Source: an uncultured Prevotellaceae bacterium
GTDB lineage: Bacteria > Bacteroidota > Bacteroidia > Bacteroidales > Bacteroidaceae
DNA length: 26,844 nt
Direction: 5' to 3'
NCBI GenBank assembly: GCA_946539475.1
Contig: CAMNHM010000020.1
Coordinates: forward strand, 1 to 26,844
Shown: one piece after another, positions 8,627-17,173 of the stretch
How positions within the stretch are numbered: position 1 is the first letter of the stretch
How the letters are laid out: every line of letters starts with the position of its first letter
Position numbers and translations under genes: made by a program
Notes under the pieces: generated by a model
What the model was told of the DNA's origin: nothing
Seen by the model: only the letters and a program-made list of their open reading frames with translations
Database searches by the model: none

Positions 8627-11452
8627 TTATTTAGCAGTTATGTCTTCATATCGCATGAGGTATGTGTCGTACTGGGTGAGGAAGTGGTTGTCGGCTTTTG
8701 GCAGGCTCTGAGGGTCGTTGAAGATGCTCTTCAGAACAGCTGGCCATTGTCCGGCATCGACGCGGTAGAGATAGAATTCGGCTGCTATCGTTCCTGTCTG
8801 TCGGGCGATGACGGGGAATGTGGTTCGACGCGATTTCGGACCTTGTCCCGACACTGCAGCGTTGCAGGTGAGCACGATGCCCCGATCTGTCTGCTCGAAG
8901 CTGACGTTCCCATTGTCGCAAACCATTAGCAGACCGTTCCCCTCTGCATCCGTCAGCAACGCGACGTCGACCCCTCTGCGATTGCCTTCGAAATAGATGT
9001 CACCCTGACGCATTCCCCACAGTCCATATTGTCCTGCTCGGAAACGACCAGGATAGGTGGGTACGGGACCGTTGCCGATCCATTGTGCGCGGTCGATGCG
9101 CTTGTCAAGGAGAAAGGCGATGCCTGCCTCGGAAAGGAACGTGTTGCTGGTATCGGCAGTCAGCGTGAAACGGTAGCGCATGGCGTTGCCGGCAGGCTCG
9201 CTGCCGATGACGGCCTTTAGGGGGCCTGCCTGTCCGCCAGAGGGCGTGGTGTGTATGAGATAGCGCTCCAGGCGTTGGTCGGCAACCTTCAGCTGCTCAG
9301 CCATTGTGGCTTTCCTGCCAGCTCTGACGAGGAAGCCGTCTTGCACGCGGGTCATGGGGTCGCCTGTTGTCCTGTCGAGATTCTCGGTTAGGTAGCGGGC
9401 CATGTCTTGTCGTGGATTGACCCTGATGCCCTGATGCAGTAGGCTGTGTCCTTGCACGTCGGTGACGTCGACGTTCAATACCATCGGAAGCATCGTGGTA
9501 GTCGGAAGGGCTGTCGTGTGCAGGCTGTAGACAGTGGTCTGACGGGGTGGACAGCTCGGCGAGAAAGCCCCTCGCGCTACTGTGTCGCGTCCCTCGGTCA
9601 GTGCCCAGTAGAAGGTGACGTTGTCCTTGAGGTCTATAAAGTCATAGCGGTTACGAATATGCAGGTCCAGGCGGTCGCCTACTGAAGTCAGGATGCTGTC
9701 GGCAATGGCTGCTATGGCATAGTTGTGCTGCAGCTCGTAATAGTTTGGCAATGGAGTACGGTCGGCATAAAGCAGTCCGTCAGTGCCTTTGTTGCCATAC
9801 ATCTCGAAGCCTCCTGTCGGCGATGTGAATACACGCTCTTCATAGCCGTAGAAATCATTCCGGGCTTTACTCTGAGTGAAAGGCATTCCCTGGTCCACCC
9901 ATTCCCAGACGCTGCCTCCGATGATTCCCGGCGAGCGCTCGATGGCTTCCCATTGGCGGTCGTGGTCCTCGAGCGAGATGCCTAGTGAGTGGCAGTATTC
10001 GGTGAAGATGACCGGGCGTTCAGCCTTTTGGTAGAAGGTGCCTATCTGGTCGGTGCTAGGGTAGTGGGGGGTATAGATGTCTGCCACTTTGGGAAAGTCA
10101 TAGTTGAAGCGTCGGAAGTAAGAGCCCACCTGCGGGTAGCAAATGGGACGGATGCTGTCGAGCTCCCGCTTCACATATTTGCCAAGTTGCTGGCAGATGT
10201 CGGTCAGCGGGTTTTCGTTGCCGATGCTCCAGATAAGCACTGACGGATGATTCTTGTCGCGGCGGATGGTAGCTTGTGCACGCTGTTGGAGTACGGGATA
10301 GAACGTCGTGTCTGTCAGGTTCTTGTCGCCATAACCAAAAGGAACCTCGTCGATGATGTAGAATCCCAGTGAGTCTGCCAGCTCATAGAAGCGAGGTTCG
10401 CGTGGATAGTGGCTCGTGCGGATATAGTTGACTGATGCTTCCTTCATGAGCCGCATGTCCTTCAGCGTCAGCTCGTCGCTGACGACTTTTACGGTCCTGG
10501 GGTCGGTGGAATGGCAGGTCACCCCGCGCATCTTGAACGGCTTCCCGTTAAGGAGCATTCGCTTTCCGTCGATGGTCAGCTCACGAAATCCGAAACGGTG
10601 CTCGAATGTCTGAAGAGTCTTTCCCTTTTCGACGAGTCGCGTGCGTAACGTATATAAATAAGGTGTTTCGGCAGTCCATAAATGGGGATGATCTACGTGG
10701 CTTTGTCCCACAATGCGTCCTTGAGCATCTATAATTTCTGTCTCCACAAGGGTGTTGCGCGAGCTGTTCGCTATTCTCGTGTCGACGTTTACCTCACCCG
10801 TGTTCTTCGTGTGAATAGTCAGGTCGGCAATGTGTGTCTTGGGGAAAGCCAGGAGTGTGACATCGCGGAAGATGCCTGTTGGTGCCCAGTCGTCGTTGTA
10901 GTCGAAGTCACTGCCGGGAAAACGCGTGATGACCTTCATTGCCAGTTGCTGTTCCTGGCGACGGCGGTCGATGAACGGCGTGATGTCAAAGACTGCCGTG
11001 TTGTAGGCTGAGCGCCATGCCCCTGCCCATCGACCGTTGATCCACAGGTCGTAGCCGTAAAACACGCCATCCAACTGAATGGCGATGTTGAGGTCCTTCC
11101 ATTCAGCAGGTATGGTGAACGATGTGCGGTAGTAGCCCGTCAGCTCCTCTGCCCGGTCGTAGGCAGGCTTGCTGCGACCATAGGCCTCCCAGCAGCCTGG
11201 CACGGGGATGGGCTCCCATGTCGCGTCGGCTTGTGGAACCTCGGCTTCGTCAGCGCTGCCCTTTATCACCTTCAGGTTCCATTGCCCGTTCAGGCTTTTC
11301 CTCATCGCCTTGTCGGTGGGAGGCAGGATGTCGTGAAAGGCATCGTTCACCGTCGCTACTTCTTTCTGTCGCTTGACTTTCTCAATAGAAGGGGCTGCTG
11401 AGGCTGTAAATGCCAGCAGACACCCCGTTGCAATCGTTAGTATTCGTTTCAT
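8627..11452 (-). CDS. GH2 beta-galactosidase-type enzyme, secreted or periplasmic
   Basis: The 941-residue product has a signal peptide (1-19, TASA/APS) and the full long LacZ-like GH2 layout: N-terminal jelly-roll (~50-205, GQWNLKVIKG, PIPVPGCWEAYG, DGVFYGYDLWINGRWAGAW), a short Ig-like domain, the TIM barrel (~290-590) and a C-terminal beta-galactosidase small-chain-like domain (~690-930). The acid/base is Glu413 in SIGNENP and the nucleophile Glu485 in VIFTEYCHSLG. The barrel also shows GGSVWEWVDQGM. GH2 enzymes in RG-I loci usually remove beta-galactosyl side chains. Exact specificity cannot be read from sequence, and other GH2 activities (beta-glucuronidase, alpha-arabinopyranosidase) remain possible, though the small-chain domain favours galactosidase. 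It has its own leader and promoter (11613-11620) and lies 240 bp upstream of susC in the same direction. Confidence 0.9.
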   Translation of the reverse strand: MKRILTIATGCLLAFTASAAPSIEKVKRQKEVATVNDAFHDILPPTDKAMRKSLNGQWNLKVIKGSADEAEVPQADATWEPIPVPGCWEAYGRSKPAYDRAEELTGYYRTSFTIPAEWKDLNIAIQLDGVFYGYDLWINGRWAGAWRSAYNTAVFDITPFIDRRRQEQQLAMKVITRFPGSDFDYNDDWAPTGIFRDVTLLAFPKTHIADLTIHTKNTGEVNVDTRIANSSRNTLVETEIIDAQGRIVGQSHVDHPHLWTAETPYLYTLRTRLVEKGKTLQTFEHRFGFRELTIDGKRMLLNGKPFKMRGVTCHSTDPRTVKVVSDELTLKDMRLMKEASVNYIRTSHYPREPRFYELADSLGFYIIDEVPFGYGDKNLTDTTFYPVLQQRAQATIRRDKNHPSVLIWSIGNENPLTDICQQLGKYVKRELDSIRPICYPQVGSYFRRFNYDFPKVADIYTPHYPSTDQIGTFYQKAERPVIFTEYCHSLGISLEDHDRQWEAIERSPGIIGGSVWEWVDQGMPFTQSKARNDFYGYEERVFTSPTGGFEMYGNKGTDGLLYADRTPLPNYYELQHNYAIAAIADSILTSVGDRLDLHIRNRYDFIDLKDNVTFYWALTEGRDTVARGAFSPSCPPRQTTVYSLHTTALPTTTMLPMVLNVDVTDVQGHSLLHQGIRVNPRQDMARYLTENLDRTTGDPMTRVQDGFLVRAGRKATMAEQLKVADQRLERYLIHTTPSGGQAGPLKAVIGSEPAGNAMRYRFTLTADTSNTFLSEAGIAFLLDKRIDRAQWIGNGPVPTYPGRFRAGQYGLWGMRQGDIYFEGNRRGVDVALLTDAEGNGLLMVCDNGNVSFEQTDRGIVLTCNAAVSGQGPKSRRTTFPVIARQTGTIAAEFYLYRVDAGQWPAVLKSIFNDPQSLPKADNHFLTQYDTYLMRYEDITAK

Positions 11453-11612
11453 TCTTTTGTTTTTCTACGTCCCTTTTTCTTTTGTCACCCGAAAACAATC
11501 ATTTTTACCTAGGAACCAGTCCAACCTACATTACTAACTAAATTAACTAAAACCAAATGTTTACATCTTTGCAAGATAACTAAAAAACTATATTGAAGCA
11601 GTTTGTTCGGTG

Positions 11613-11620
11613 CAAAGATA
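11613..11620 (-). promoter_or_regulatory. Candidate -7 element TATCTTTG for the GH2 gene
   Basis: Minus-strand TATCTTTG matches TAnnTTTG and lies between the terminator of the upstream operon (11739-11780) and the GH2 ATG (11452), predicting a leader of about 150 nt. There is no clear -33 TTTG. The 368-bp gap 11453-11820 otherwise holds AT-rich sequence and no credible protein gene; CCTAGGAA occurs at 11508 and again near 11806, which may be chance. Confidence 0.55.
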
Positions 11621-11738
11621 CATGTTCTTTTGTAAAAGGGACGTGCGGAAAAACGTCAAACACCATACATATTTTCGTCAAGCGCAAGAAAACGAATTTG
11701 TGCACATTGATTTGCAGGAATTCTGTATCAGGGACCGG

Positions 11739-11780
11739 CAAAAGAAAAGCTTACGGATCAGCAGATGCCAATCCGTAAGC
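11739..11780 (-). terminator. Intrinsic terminator of the 887-aa / PL11 / 766-aa operon
   Basis: A perfect 10-bp stem (GCTTACGGAT at 11749-11758 with ATCCGTAAGC at 11771-11780, 12-nt loop) is followed on the minus strand by TTTTCTTTTG. It starts 40 bp beyond the stop at 11821. This is the clearest Rho-independent terminator in the window and marks the end of the three-gene operon, separating it from GH2. Confidence 0.88.
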
Positions 11781-11820
11781 CCTTAGTTGACGATTTGTCG
11801 ATTCGCCTAGGAAATGACTT

Positions 11821-14121
11821 TTAGCGAATGATGACCTTCTTGCCGTTGATGATGTAGAGACCGCGCTGAGCCTTCTCGACCTGCTGACCGTTGAGGTTGA
11901 AGATACCCTCGACGGCAGGCTGCTCGTTGGCGACCTCCTGGATGGCGACAGTCACATCGACGGGAGCCTGCTGGCACTCGATGTAGTAGATGTGGCAGCC
12001 ATTGGTGTTGTAGACAATCACGTCGACATTACCCAGTTCCTCGGGTACGAGCCAAGTCTGCTCAGTGTAGAGCTTGGGCACTGCAACGTCGTTCCCCTCG
12101 GGATCCTTGAGCTGCTGTCCGTGTTTGACACTGACACCCTCCTCAGGAGCGTTGACGAATAGCTGCACGCCGCGAGCATCGCTGCTCTTGTGCGACTCAA
12201 CGCCCATCTTGATCTCCGTACCTGCTTTCACGTTGGGAATGATGAAGTAGTCCTTCTTCGAACCACCCAGCCAGAGGTAGGCGGGGCCGTTGTAGGTGCC
12301 AAGGCTGGTCGAGGGATAGTTGACGGCGATAGCGAGGTTGCGGTTGGCCAGTGCGGGCTGCTGGAAGCGCAGGCCTACGAGCTCCTTGATGACCTCGCCA
12401 TTGGCGTAGAGCTGTCCCTTTTCGTCGGGAACCATCGTCTTCGAAGCCCAGAAGCAGTTGTCCTTCGTTGCCTCGGTAGGATCATTGCCGGCATCGGCAT
12501 CAGCCTGCTTCTCCACGTCGCTCCATCCCTCTGTCTTGCTGGCAGCGGCATCGGCGATGAGGTTAGCCACGGTCTCAGCACTCCACTGGGTGAAGTCCCA
12601 GCGGGTGACATCGCTGACGATGGCTCCGTCCTCGCTCTGGAGGAAGAGGTAGTCGAGCGATCCGGCCTCGCCATTGCCTCCTACGAATGTGAGCTCTGTG
12701 GGCTCGGTCAGTGTGAACTCTTCGCCAGCTGTCTCACGCCATGATCCGGCAGAAGCGATGTTGAGCACTTCCTGCTCGCCGGCCTTGAAGGTGTAGGCAC
12801 CTCCGTAGGCAGCAGCGGTGAGCTTGTAGGTGCCTGCAGCGAGCTTGAGCAGTGTCACCTCTTCCTTGGCATAGCCGCCGGCACGGTAGGAGCAGCGGTC
12901 GGCCACGGTGCCGGTGTTGCAGACGGTGAGCACGTCGAAGTCCTCAGCCTCCTTGAAGAACATGACACCGGTGGTCTCGGTAGCAGCATAGACGGCCTCT
13001 ACCTGCTTGCCGTCAGCGTCGAGGAGGAAGGAACCGTTGTAGACCATGTCGGTGGGATCCTTCTTCAGGAGTGTGCCGTCGACGCAGAAATAGCGCGGAT
13101 AGGCGTAGCCCACGGTCTCGCCCTCGAACCATGACTTGTCGGCGAGTGTGGCCAGGGTGTTCTCACCGTCGGTGGCGATGACGGTGTACTTGTAGGTGGC
13201 TGCCTGCTTCACCTGGACGGTGATGACGGTCTCGTTGGTGTTGTCAACGGGATTGTCCTCGCTGTCGTTGCCCTGTACGTAGTACTTCACGCCGTTGGCC
13301 CAGACGGGGTCGGTGGTGATGGCTACCTTGGTGCCTTCCTCAGCAGCACCCTCTTCCTGCTTGACTATCGTGCCGTTCTCGTCGACATATTTGATGATGT
13401 ACTTGTAGAGGTACTTCTCGGCCGAGGTAATGGTCAGGTTGTCGATACCGATGGCACGGTCCTCGTTGGTGCAGTCGTCGATGATGACGATCTTGGCCAG
13501 GTCCATTTTCACGCCCTCAAGGTTGGCCGAGTAGGTGATGTCCTGCAGGGCCTTCTTGGCAGGCTGGTAGACCATGTTGAAGGTGACGGCACCCAGTCCG
13601 TGTACCTTGAAGGTCAGCTTCGGGGTATAGTTCTCGGTGTTGACATAGTGCTGGCTGTGGGTGAAGCCGTTGGCACTCTTGTTGTTGTTGAAGTTGGCCT
13701 GACCAGTGAAGGCTGCGAAGCCGGCAGCTGTCTGTCCGCCTAGCATCACGTCAGTGACTTGGCAGGCTTTACGTGTGTAGGTATAGCCTACGAGTACCAC
13801 GCCCTCGGAGTTGACCAGCTGGATGGTAGATGTGGAGGCATCGCCAGCCCATCCGTGGAGTCCGTCGAACTGGACGGTGACCTCCTCGTTCTCGCCGATG
13901 GCATAGGCATTGCTTCCATCAATGGCGAAGGGTGCTGTGGCGGTGGCGTTGCTCACGCAGAGCACGTTACCCACCTCTGTAGCAGCCTTGACGATTCCTG
14001 CGTCGAACGGAGCCGTCGATTCCTCGAAGTCGGCTGTGAATGGCAGCGAGCTGATCTGTGCCCATGCACCTGTTGTGCCCATGAGGGCCAACGTCATTAG
14101 AGTAAATAGTTTTTTTCTCAT
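11821..14121 (-). CDS. Secreted modular protein with C-terminal WDFT module and KGLYI-type tail; no enzyme domain recognised
   Basis: This 766-residue protein has a signal peptide (1-22, GAWA/Q). Residues ~25-235 look like a beta-sandwich (TADFEES start, ending ...GIDNLTIT), a layout often seen in glycan-binding modules. Residues ~238-380 contain two repeats starting YKYIIKYVDENGTIV and YKYTVIATDGENTL, resembling MucBP-like repeats. Residues ~385-497 form another compact beta-rich unit (TYKLTAAAYGGAYTFKAG). Residues 508-716 are the WDFT module shared with the two upstream genes. The tail is GIFNLNGQQVEKAQRGLYII plus NGKKVIIR. It is third in the operon, 19 bp after PL11. I infer a surface glycan-binding role for pectin. 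No catalytic signature is visible, so a new lyase or esterase cannot be excluded. Confidence 0.85.
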   Translation of the reverse strand: MRKKLFTLMTLALMGTTGAWAQISSLPFTADFEESTAPFDAGIVKAATEVGNVLCVSNATATAPFAIDGSNAYAIGENEEVTVQFDGLHGWAGDASTSTIQLVNSEGVVLVGYTYTRKACQVTDVMLGGQTAAGFAAFTGQANFNNNKSANGFTHSQHYVNTENYTPKLTFKVHGLGAVTFNMVYQPAKKALQDITYSANLEGVKMDLAKIVIIDDCTNEDRAIGIDNLTITSAEKYLYKYIIKYVDENGTIVKQEEGAAEEGTKVAITTDPVWANGVKYYVQGNDSEDNPVDNTNETVITVQVKQAATYKYTVIATDGENTLATLADKSWFEGETVGYAYPRYFCVDGTLLKKDPTDMVYNGSFLLDADGKQVEAVYAATETTGVMFFKEAEDFDVLTVCNTGTVADRCSYRAGGYAKEEVTLLKLAAGTYKLTAAAYGGAYTFKAGEQEVLNIASAGSWRETAGEEFTLTEPTELTFVGGNGEAGSLDYLFLQSEDGAIVSDVTRWDFTQWSAETVANLIADAAASKTEGWSDVEKQADADAGNDPTEATKDNCFWASKTMVPDEKGQLYANGEVIKELVGLRFQQPALANRNLAIAVNYPSTSLGTYNGPAYLWLGGSKKDYFIIPNVKAGTEIKMGVESHKSSDARGVQLFVNAPEEGVSVKHGQQLKDPEGNDVAVPKLYTEQTWLVPEELGNVDVIVYNTNGCHIYYIECQQAPVDVTVAIQEVANEQPAVEGIFNLNGQQVEKAQRGLYIINGKKVIIR

Positions 14122-14140
14122 AGTTTTTTTGTTTTATTGG

Positions 14141-17100
14141 TTAATGAATAATGTACTTCTTCCCGTTGACGATATAGAGTCCTTTCTGTGGAGCTGTCCG
14201 TATCCTTTGGCCGTTGAGGTTGTAGATAATAGTGGACTGAGAGCCGTTGGAGGAGGGTAGGGCGTCGATGCCCGTATCGCCCTTATCAGCCACCACGGCA
14301 TTGATGTCGTAGATGTGGCATCCGCTGGTGTTCTTGACGTAGATGTCCACCTGTCCGCCAATACTGGTCACGCCATCGGGCAGCACCCAGTCCTCCCAGG
14401 TGTAGCTGCTCTTGGCATCAGGCGTGAAGTTGTCTCCAATCTGAAGGAGGCTGCCGTTGTCACCTAAGACGTAGATACCCACGCTCCGTCCTTGTCCGCT
14501 GCGATGCGACTCTACGCTCATGGTGAGAGGCTGGCCGACGACTACATTAGGAATATAGAAGCAGTAAGGTGCACCATTGATACCTAGCCAGAGATATTGA
14601 GGTCCGGCATAAGTGCCAATGTCGGTGGAGGCATAGTTGACAGCAATAGCGAGCGAGCGTCCTGCACAGTAATCGTCGCTGAAGACGAGTCCTTCGAGTT
14701 CGGCTATAGTTTGTCCATTGGCTTTCATGGTCCCAGCCTCGTTGTCAGAGTGATACCAGAAGCAGCGGTTGTCGACAGGGTTGGGATTGTTGAGATATTC
14801 CACGTCGCTCCATCCAGTCTCATCGCCTTGCTCAGCATCGGCTGTGAGGTTGTCGATGGTCTGCTGGCTCCACTTGGTGAAGTCCCACTGGCGTACGACG
14901 CCCGACACATGTTCGTTGCTGCGGCATGCTGCGCTGATGCTCACGGGCACACGATTGCCTTTGGTGCCAGTCAGCGTGAAGTTGAATGTGTAGTTGCCTG
15001 CCTCGTGGAAAGCACCCTTGATGTTGAGCGTGGGGTTCTCCTCGCCCTCGATGGTGTAGGCGACACCTTGGGGCATGCCTTCCTGTGCTGCGCCGTTGAA
15101 GGTGTAGCCGTTGAACTCAATCGCCTTGGTGTTGCTGGTGGCGAACGTCCAGTCTATGGGCTCTTCGAGCTTAACCACGAACCGCTTGCCTGCATCAGTC
15201 ATGCTGGGCATGTTCATGTCGGGCAGGTAGTAGCCCAGGTGTGGCGGCTGGTTGTAGGCCGTGTTCTGCCAGCAGACACCCATACGATAGGTATGGTCAT
15301 GCATCAGGGTGGGCACACGGTAGTTGGTGGGTGTGTTGGTAGAGTAGATGGCCAGGCAGGTCTCAGCGTCGCTGGCTCGCCAGAGAATGACCTCCTCACG
15401 CCAGTCGCCCAGAATATCGGCCGAGAGGTTGGGAGTGTTCTTCGTGCTGTTGCAGGTGCCGCTGGGGCCTAGGTCGCTGAAAGTGACGAGTCGTGTGACT
15501 GCCGTCTTGCTCCACTTGTCAAGCTTGTTGCCGTCGAGCAGTTCCTCCTGGAGGTCGCCGTCCCAGTAGATGCGGAAGTTGTTCGACCCTTTCTTCGTGG
15601 ATACCGACTCTCCTGTAATGGCACTGCGCACTGCGGCTTCCTTGCTCCAGAAGACGGCTCCGCGTATGTCAGTTCCAAAATTACCGGCTATGCCTCGGCC
15701 ATTGTCCACGCCCTCGGGGCCGCCTTTGAGCAGTATCTCGCCAGTGCGTGCATCATGCACGTCCCAGGCGTAAGTGCCTCCCCCCTCGTGCACTTGGAAC
15801 ATCTCCAGTCCAGGGCGGTCAGGGTTCAGGTCGCTCAGGTGGAGGGCATCGCCATGGCCAAAGCCCGTGCCATAGAGCAGTGTGCCGTCGTCGTCGAGCG
15901 CACCTGCGCCCCAAACGATTTCGTCACGTCCGTCGCCATCGACATCTGCAATCGACATATTGTGGTTGCCGTTGCCGTACATTGTGCCGCTGCCTCCGCC
16001 ACTGGTGGGCCTGCAACCCGAGAAGTTCTTGCTGGAGCCCTTGCCATCGGCATCGAAGGTGGTCACGGTGTAGCTGTTCCTGGACCTATGCGAGCTGAAC
16101 CAACGCTGATGGAGCAACTGCCCGTCGAAGTCCACAGCCCAAATGAAGGCGAAGGTATAGTATCCACGGCAGAAGATGCCGCTGGCAGGTTTGTCAGGGC
16201 CGTCGAGCTGGGCAACACCGGCCAAGAAACGCTCGCCACGGTTGCCATAGGCAGCATAGTCACTCTTGCCGGAACGGTCATCCCAGTTGAAGGTGCCAGT
16301 AGCTGCTCCGCCATAGCCTGCATCGCGGTTAGGATTGTAGAAAATGGTGTGTACGGCCTCGCCCGTCAGTCCGTTGAACACGGTGAGGTACTCTTGTCCA
16401 CCAGTAATCTTTCCACTGCCATTGCGGTAGACTTTTGTGTTGTCAGCACTTTTGATGACGTCTTCCGTAGCTGCCTGATTGACGTAGTGGTTTTTACCGT
16501 CCTTCGAGCCGGGACCGGTTTTGCAGATCATCTCGGCGAGTCCGTCGCCGTTGAAGTCGTAGACCATGAACTGGGTGTAATGGGCACCGGCACGGATGTT
16601 AGGCCCCAGGTCGATGCGCCAAAGACGCTTGCCGTTGAGCTTGTAGCAGTCGATGAACACGTTGTCGGTGGTACCGCTCTGCGAGTTGTCTGCGGCATTG
16701 GAAGGATCCCACTTCACGAAGATTTCGTATTCTCCGTCTCCGTCGACATCGCCTACAGAGCAGTCGTTAGGATTGTATGTACCTCCGTTGGTTCCCTTGG
16801 CGGGTCGATTTAGCACTAGCTTCAGGTAACGCTGTGCCCATGGCTTGACGGCGGCAGTGGTGTCGACAGGCTGACCGCCCACGAAGGTGACAACCTGATA
16901 GCTGCTGGTCTTCTTTCCTGCTGCATCGGTGTAGTTCGTGGCATAGAGATCCTTTGCCAGACTCTCTCCGTCGCGCAGCAATTCAAAACTTGTGTCATCT
17001 GCATCGTAGCCCAGCGAGCGCCAGCTGACGAACATTCCTGATCCTGATGCAGGCAATGCGATAAGCCCTCGATCCAGCTTCTCCATCTGGCTGACGGGGG

Positions 17101-17173
17101 TATTCTGTGCCTCTAAGGGTAAAGCGGTAGCCGTGATGGCTACCGCAATGCTAAGCAATCGGTTTGTTTTCAT
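14141..17173 (-). CDS. PL11 rhamnogalacturonan lyase with C-terminal WDFT module
   Basis: PL11 enzymes cleave the Rha-alpha-1,4-GalA bond of the RG-I backbone by beta-elimination using a calcium-rich eight-bladed propeller. The 1010-residue product has a signal peptide (1-22). The PL11 core spans ~26-650: MEKLDRGLIALP, SWRSLGYD, calcium loops DVDGDGEYE (142-150), DFNGDGLAE (206-214) and DVDGDGRDE (410-418), IRAGAHYTQFMVYDF, and LSADILGDWREEVILW. Residues ~665-755 are a linker domain (IEFNGYTFNG...). Residues 762-960 are the WDFT module and 983-1010 the tail YNLNGQRIRTAPQKGLYIVN. The usual PL11 length is ~600-650, so a third of the protein is added modules. The ATG overlaps the TGA of the 887-aa gene (ATGA at 17170-17173), implying translational coupling. 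It is probably a secreted or surface lyase that works on long RG-I. Confidence 0.95.
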   Translation of the reverse strand: MKTNRLLSIAVAITATALPLEAQNTPVSQMEKLDRGLIALPASGSGMFVSWRSLGYDADDTSFELLRDGESLAKDLYATNYTDAAGKKTSSYQVVTFVGGQPVDTTAAVKPWAQRYLKLVLNRPAKGTNGGTYNPNDCSVGDVDGDGEYEIFVKWDPSNAADNSQSGTTDNVFIDCYKLNGKRLWRIDLGPNIRAGAHYTQFMVYDFNGDGLAEMICKTGPGSKDGKNHYVNQAATEDVIKSADNTKVYRNGSGKITGGQEYLTVFNGLTGEAVHTIFYNPNRDAGYGGAATGTFNWDDRSGKSDYAAYGNRGERFLAGVAQLDGPDKPASGIFCRGYYTFAFIWAVDFDGQLLHQRWFSSHRSRNSYTVTTFDADGKGSSKNFSGCRPTSGGGSGTMYGNGNHNMSIADVDGDGRDEIVWGAGALDDDGTLLYGTGFGHGDALHLSDLNPDRPGLEMFQVHEGGGTYAWDVHDARTGEILLKGGPEGVDNGRGIAGNFGTDIRGAVFWSKEAAVRSAITGESVSTKKGSNNFRIYWDGDLQEELLDGNKLDKWSKTAVTRLVTFSDLGPSGTCNSTKNTPNLSADILGDWREEVILWRASDAETCLAIYSTNTPTNYRVPTLMHDHTYRMGVCWQNTAYNQPPHLGYYLPDMNMPSMTDAGKRFVVKLEEPIDWTFATSNTKAIEFNGYTFNGAAQEGMPQGVAYTIEGEENPTLNIKGAFHEAGNYTFNFTLTGTKGNRVPVSISAACRSNEHVSGVVRQWDFTKWSQQTIDNLTADAEQGDETGWSDVEYLNNPNPVDNRCFWYHSDNEAGTMKANGQTIAELEGLVFSDDYCAGRSLAIAVNYASTDIGTYAGPQYLWLGINGAPYCFYIPNVVVGQPLTMSVESHRSGQGRSVGIYVLGDNGSLLQIGDNFTPDAKSSYTWEDWVLPDGVTSIGGQVDIYVKNTSGCHIYDINAVVADKGDTGIDALPSSNGSQSTIIYNLNGQRIRTAPQKGLYIVNGKKYIIH

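Noticed and set aside
11593..11778. 61-codon plus-strand frame in the gap upstream of GH2
   Set aside because: It runs antisense through the GH2 promoter and the operon terminator, lacks any family feature, and has no start context.
14597..16813. Two long plus-strand open frames (14597-15472 and 15755-16813)
   Set aside because: Both are antisense to the PL11 gene, with no recognisable domains; their composition is that of a mirror frame.
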